Source of the DNA: an uncultured Elusimicrobia bacterium | Lineage (GTDB): Bacteria; Elusimicrobiota; Elusimicrobia; Elusimicrobiales; UBA9959 | Assembly (NCBI GenBank): GCA_903879915.1 | Contig: CAIRNJ010000056.1 | Coordinates: 1 to 40,557, forward strand | Reading direction: 5' to 3' | Length of the DNA stretch: 40,557 bases | Made by a program: the position numbers and the translations under genes | The notes under the pieces: generated by a model | The model's input: only the letters and a program-made list of their open reading frames with translations | Told to the model about the DNA's origin: nothing | Databases searched by the model: none | Shown: positions 38,819 through 40,557 of the stretch, in pieces | Position numbering within the stretch: position 1 is the stretch's first letter | Layout of the letters: every line of letters begins with the position of its first letter

Positions 38819-39661
38819 TTATTCTACAAAACAAAACCGCCGGGCTTCCCCGGCGGGAAACGCCAGGCCGCGGGCGGCGCAGAAGGCGCGCAGGTCAGCG
38901 GGCAGCGGCACGGAGAACACGCGGTCCAGCCCCGCTTTACGCAAATCTATTTCGGCGCAATGCAGCGCCTGCCGCGGCAGCAGCAGTGTTTCCGCCAGCG
39001 CGGGCGTCCAGCCATCGTCGAGGAACTTCAGGTAACAGTTAGCGTCCGGCCCGTAGACCTTGTCCCCCGCCAGGCTGTGCCCCAGCCACTGCGCGTGGGC
39101 ACGGATCTGGTGCATGCGGCCGGTTTCGGTAACCACGCGCGCCAGCGTAAAACCGCCGCCGCTGGCCAGCGGGGTGAAGTGCGTAACCGCGGCCCGCCCG
39201 TCCGGCCTCACGCCAGTTTTGAAGTACACCGGGCTGCCCTCGTCGGGGCCCAAAGGCTGGTTGACCGTTACCGGGCCGGAAAATTCGCCCGTCATTATGG
39301 CCAGATAGGTTTTCCCCACCTGCCGCCGCTGCATGGCGGTCTGCAGGCGGCCCGCCACCGCGGCGGTTTTGGCGAACACCACCACGCCGCTGGTCTCGCG
39401 GTCGAGCCGGAACACCAGGTGGGCCGAGGCCAGGCCGAAATGCTCGCGCACCGCGCCGGCAAGGCTGGACCAGGGCCCATCCTTGGACGGGTGGCACAGC
39501 AGGTCCCCCGGCTTGTTTATTACGATAACCTGCTCGTCGTGGTGGATCACCCAGCTGTCGAGCTCCGCCGGAGTTATCTGCCCCACGTTCACCAGCCTGT
39601 CCCGGCGCGGCCAGGGGCAGGCCAGCCGGGGGTTAAAGGCGGGGCGGGCGTTCGTGTTCAT
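38819..39661 (-). CDS. RluA-family pseudouridine synthase
   Basis: 280 residues. The catalytic motif is RLDRETSG with Asp87; the usual preceding His (HRLD) is Phe here. Other blocks fit the family: IVINKPGDLLCHPS, QVGKTYLAIMTG and the C-terminal ETGRMHQIRAHAQWLGHSLAGDKVYG. It isomerises uridine to pseudouridine in rRNA or tRNA; the target is unknown. No S4 RNA-binding domain is present. The last ~13 residues (FPAGEARRFCFVE) and the stop are encoded by the terminator hairpin and -10 element at 38821-38856, so the original stop appears to have been lost. Confidence 0.88.
   Translation of the reverse strand: MNTNARPAFNPRLACPWPRRDRLVNVGQITPAELDSWVIHHDEQVIVINKPGDLLCHPSKDGPWSSLAGAVREHFGLASAHLVFRLDRETSGVVVFAKTAAVAGRLQTAMQRRQVGKTYLAIMTGEFSGPVTVNQPLGPDEGSPVYFKTGVRPDGRAAVTHFTPLASGGGFTLARVVTETGRMHQIRAHAQWLGHSLAGDKVYGPDANCYLKFLDDGWTPALAETLLLPRQALHCAEIDLRKAGLDRVFSVPLPADLRAFCAARGLAFPAGEARRFCFVE
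38821..38856 (-). terminator. Terminator-promoter block inside the RluA-family gene end
   Basis: Stem CCGCCGGG (38837-38844) with CCCGGCGG (38849-38856), then TTTTGTTTTG and TAGAAT (38821-38826) on the minus strand. It overlaps the last codons of the gene and probably starts the transcript of the DUF2157-like pair. Confidence 0.75.
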
Positions 39662-39679
39662 GAAATGTATAGTGTATAG

Positions 39680-39737
39680 GGGGCGTTACACGATAACTCG
39701 ATTGTTTTAAGTTATCGAGTTATCGCGCAGCGTCCCC
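39680..39737. repeat. GGGGACG type-B inverted repeat
   Basis: Left arm GGGGCGTTACACGATAACTC and, on the minus strand, right arm GGGGACGCTGCGCGATAACT then CGATAACTT, with a short central spacer. It lies between the ndk stop (39747) and the RluA-family start (39661). Confidence 0.88.
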
Positions 39738-39746
39738 AATTCCAGC

Positions 39747-40292
39747 TTATTTAGATTCCACGGGCCAGGGGCCGGTGCGGGTTTTGACACCGCCGGGTTC
39801 CACCCAGATCTTGCGGTTGCCGGACAGCTTGGTGGGGAACAGGTCTATGGTTAGTTCTTCCGGCCAGAACCAGAGCTTGATCTCGCGCTCGCCCTCTATG
39901 GGGTCAGAAGAAACGTGCACCACGTTCTCGAAGATGCCCTTGGTGGTTACGCGCCCCAGGCTGCCGCGGATAGTTCGGTAATCGGCCTCTTCGGGGTTCG
40001 TGGCGCCGGCAATGGTGCGGGCTTTCTTCACCGCGTCTTCGCCGGTAAACGCGAAGGCCAGCACGTTGTCCTGGTGGTTGTCGAACTCGCCCATGATGAA
40101 GCGGATAAGCTCCTCGTAAAAGGGCTTCTCCTTAAGATGGTGATAATGCGCCTCGGCCAGTTCCCTGGTTACCTTGGTCATGCGCGCGGCCACTATGCGC
40201 AGGCCGGTGGCCTCGAAGCGCGTCAGTACGTAGCCCGCCAGCCCCTTCACCATCCCGTCGGGCTTAACTATTACCAGTATAGATTCTTCCAT
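39747..40292 (-). CDS. ndk: Nucleoside-diphosphate kinase
   Basis: 181 residues, longer than the ~140-residue E. coli type. Lys10 lies in LVIVKPDG; the active-site His126 lies in FENVVHVSSDP, and RTIRGSLGR is the conserved phosphate-binding block. It transfers the gamma phosphate from ATP to NDPs through a phosphohistidine. The extra ~35 residues (EREIKLWFWPEELTIDLFP onward) form a C-terminal extension seen in some other bacterial and archaeal members. AAGGAG lies about eight bases before the ATG; promoter TGCTAGAAT at 40375-40383. Confidence 0.93.
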   Translation of the reverse strand: MEESILVIVKPDGMVKGLAGYVLTRFEATGLRIVAARMTKVTRELAEAHYHHLKEKPFYEELIRFIMGEFDNHQDNVLAFAFTGEDAVKKARTIAGATNPEEADYRTIRGSLGRVTTKGIFENVVHVSSDPIEGEREIKLWFWPEELTIDLFPTKLSGNRKIWVEPGGVKTRTGPWPVESK

Positions 40293-40328
40293 TTAGCCGC
40301 TCCTTGGAAAACAAATGCAGCGCGGATA

Positions 40329-40349
40329 GGGGACAAATTTGACTGTTTA
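40329..40349 (+). repeat. GGGGAC repeat fragment
   Basis: GGGGACAAATTTGACTGTTT resembles the left arm of the type-A elements. It lies in the 5' region of ndk, not at a gene end. Confidence 0.45.
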
Positions 40350-40374
40350 TTTCTCCCCGCGTTCTGACTTTCAT

Positions 40375-40383
40375 ATTCTAGCA
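40375..40383 (-). promoter_or_regulatory. Extended -10 promoter of ndk (TGCTAGAAT)
   Basis: TTTGCTAGAATA on the minus strand, 83 bases before the ndk ATG. Identical core to the promoters at 22504 and 32121. Confidence 0.6.
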
Positions 40384-40435
40384 AATGGATTCTGCGAGGC
40401 CGGCTGCTTTTTACACCCCGATAATCATATAGAGG

Positions 40436-40501
40436 GTCCCCTCCCGCAGTTTGTAACATTGCTTTGTCTAAGAAGCAGTTGCAAACAGCTAAGGAGGGGA
40501 C
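40436..40501 (+). ncRNA. Structured 5' leader hairpin of the IS110-type transposase
   Basis: Three nested stems: GTCCCCTCC (40436-40444) with GGAGGGGAC (40493-40501), perfect 9 bp; GTTTGTAAC (40449-40457) with GTTGCAAAC (40478-40486), one G-U pair; TGCTT (40460-40464) with AAGCA (40473-40477) around an 8-base loop. The 3' arm contains the transposase ribosome site. In IS110-family elements a non-coding bridge RNA can be made from the end flanking the gene, so this may be part of one; that is inference. Confidence 0.6.
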
Positions 40502-40505
40502 TTAT

Positions 40506-40557
40506 ATGAAATTATACGCGGCAATTGACCTGCATGCAAACAATAGCGTGCTGGTAG
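40506..40557 (+). CDS. IS110-family transposase, N-terminal fragment cut by the window edge
   Basis: Only 17 codons are visible: MKLYAAIDLHANNSVLV, then the window ends. This matches the N-terminus of IS110-family DEDD transposases, with the first catalytic Asp at position 8 (AAIDLH). The ribosome site AAGGAGGGG lies about seven bases before the ATG but inside a hairpin stem. The rest of the element, its end and its target-site junctions lie to the right, outside the window. Confidence 0.8.
   Translation, partial: MKLYAAIDLHANNSVLV

Noticed and set aside
40271-40459. Short minus-strand frame upstream of ndk
   Set aside because: It overlaps the ndk promoter, the ndk start and the transposase leader hairpin, and has no ribosome site or domain.

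Overview
The window is about 40.6 kb of high-GC, gene-dense bacterial chromosome, mostly read on the minus strand. Several gene products imply a diderm (Gram-negative) cell: exported lipoproteins with lipoboxes, a type IV pilus retraction ATPase, an O-antigen-ligase-like membrane protein, a monofunctional peptidoglycan transglycosylase (MtgA) and a secreted M48 protease. I cannot place the organism firmly. The gene mix and the promoter and terminator style would fit an uncultivated lineage such as Elusimicrobiota, but that is a low-confidence guess. I saw no tRNA, rRNA, CRISPR array or prophage. There is no gene-free stretch longer than about 300 bases.

Layout. 0.1-2.1 kb (minus): half-size EamA transporter, DUF1566 exported protein, nitroreductase. 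2.2-6.3 kb: stand-alone receiver (plus), GAF/HD-GYP phosphodiesterase, secreted phospholipase-D-type enzyme and MarC-family protein (all minus). 6.4-12.9 kb (minus): membrane and housekeeping-accessory genes (arrestin-like protein, M50-like membrane protease, PhzF, DUF2007/zinc ribbon, GNAT, caspase-like protein, alpha/beta hydrolase). 13.0-14.0 kb (plus): pilT. 14.1-18.4 kb (minus): two more stand-alone receivers, a TFIIB-type zinc-ribbon membrane protein, an iron-sulfur flavoprotein-like protein, an O-antigen ligase-like protein and an exported protein. 18.5-25.2 kb: a small plus-strand gene, a protein with seven 20-residue repeats, an M48/LURP-one overlapping pair, mtgA, a CopZ-type/VF530 fusion and a soluble histidine kinase. 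25.2-32.1 kb: exported small proteins, rlmN, a DTW-domain tRNA modification enzyme, a MATE exporter and an SGNH hydrolase. 32.2-40.3 kb (minus): hypothetical exported proteins, TIM-barrel isomerase-like protein, Tim44-like protein, ICMT-like protein, tandem DUF2157-like membrane proteins, RluA-family synthase and ndk. The window ends inside the first codons of an IS110-family transposase.

The most unusual signals are non-coding. (1) A dispersed family of short repeats beginning GGGGACG sits at the 3' ends of at least nine genes. Some copies are long inverted pairs (one is a perfect 29-bp pair), and in three genes the repeat supplies the last codons and the stop. (2) At least seven genes have a promoter -10 hexamer only 6-9 bases before the ATG with no usable Shine-Dalgarno, which points to leaderless mRNAs. 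(3) A stereotyped CCGCCGGG hairpin followed by a T-rich tract is often joined directly to a TG(N)TAGAAT extended -10, giving a compact terminator-promoter block. One copy has become the C-terminal codons of an RluA-family gene. (4) The IS110 transposase is preceded by a long three-stem hairpin that buries its ribosome-binding site.
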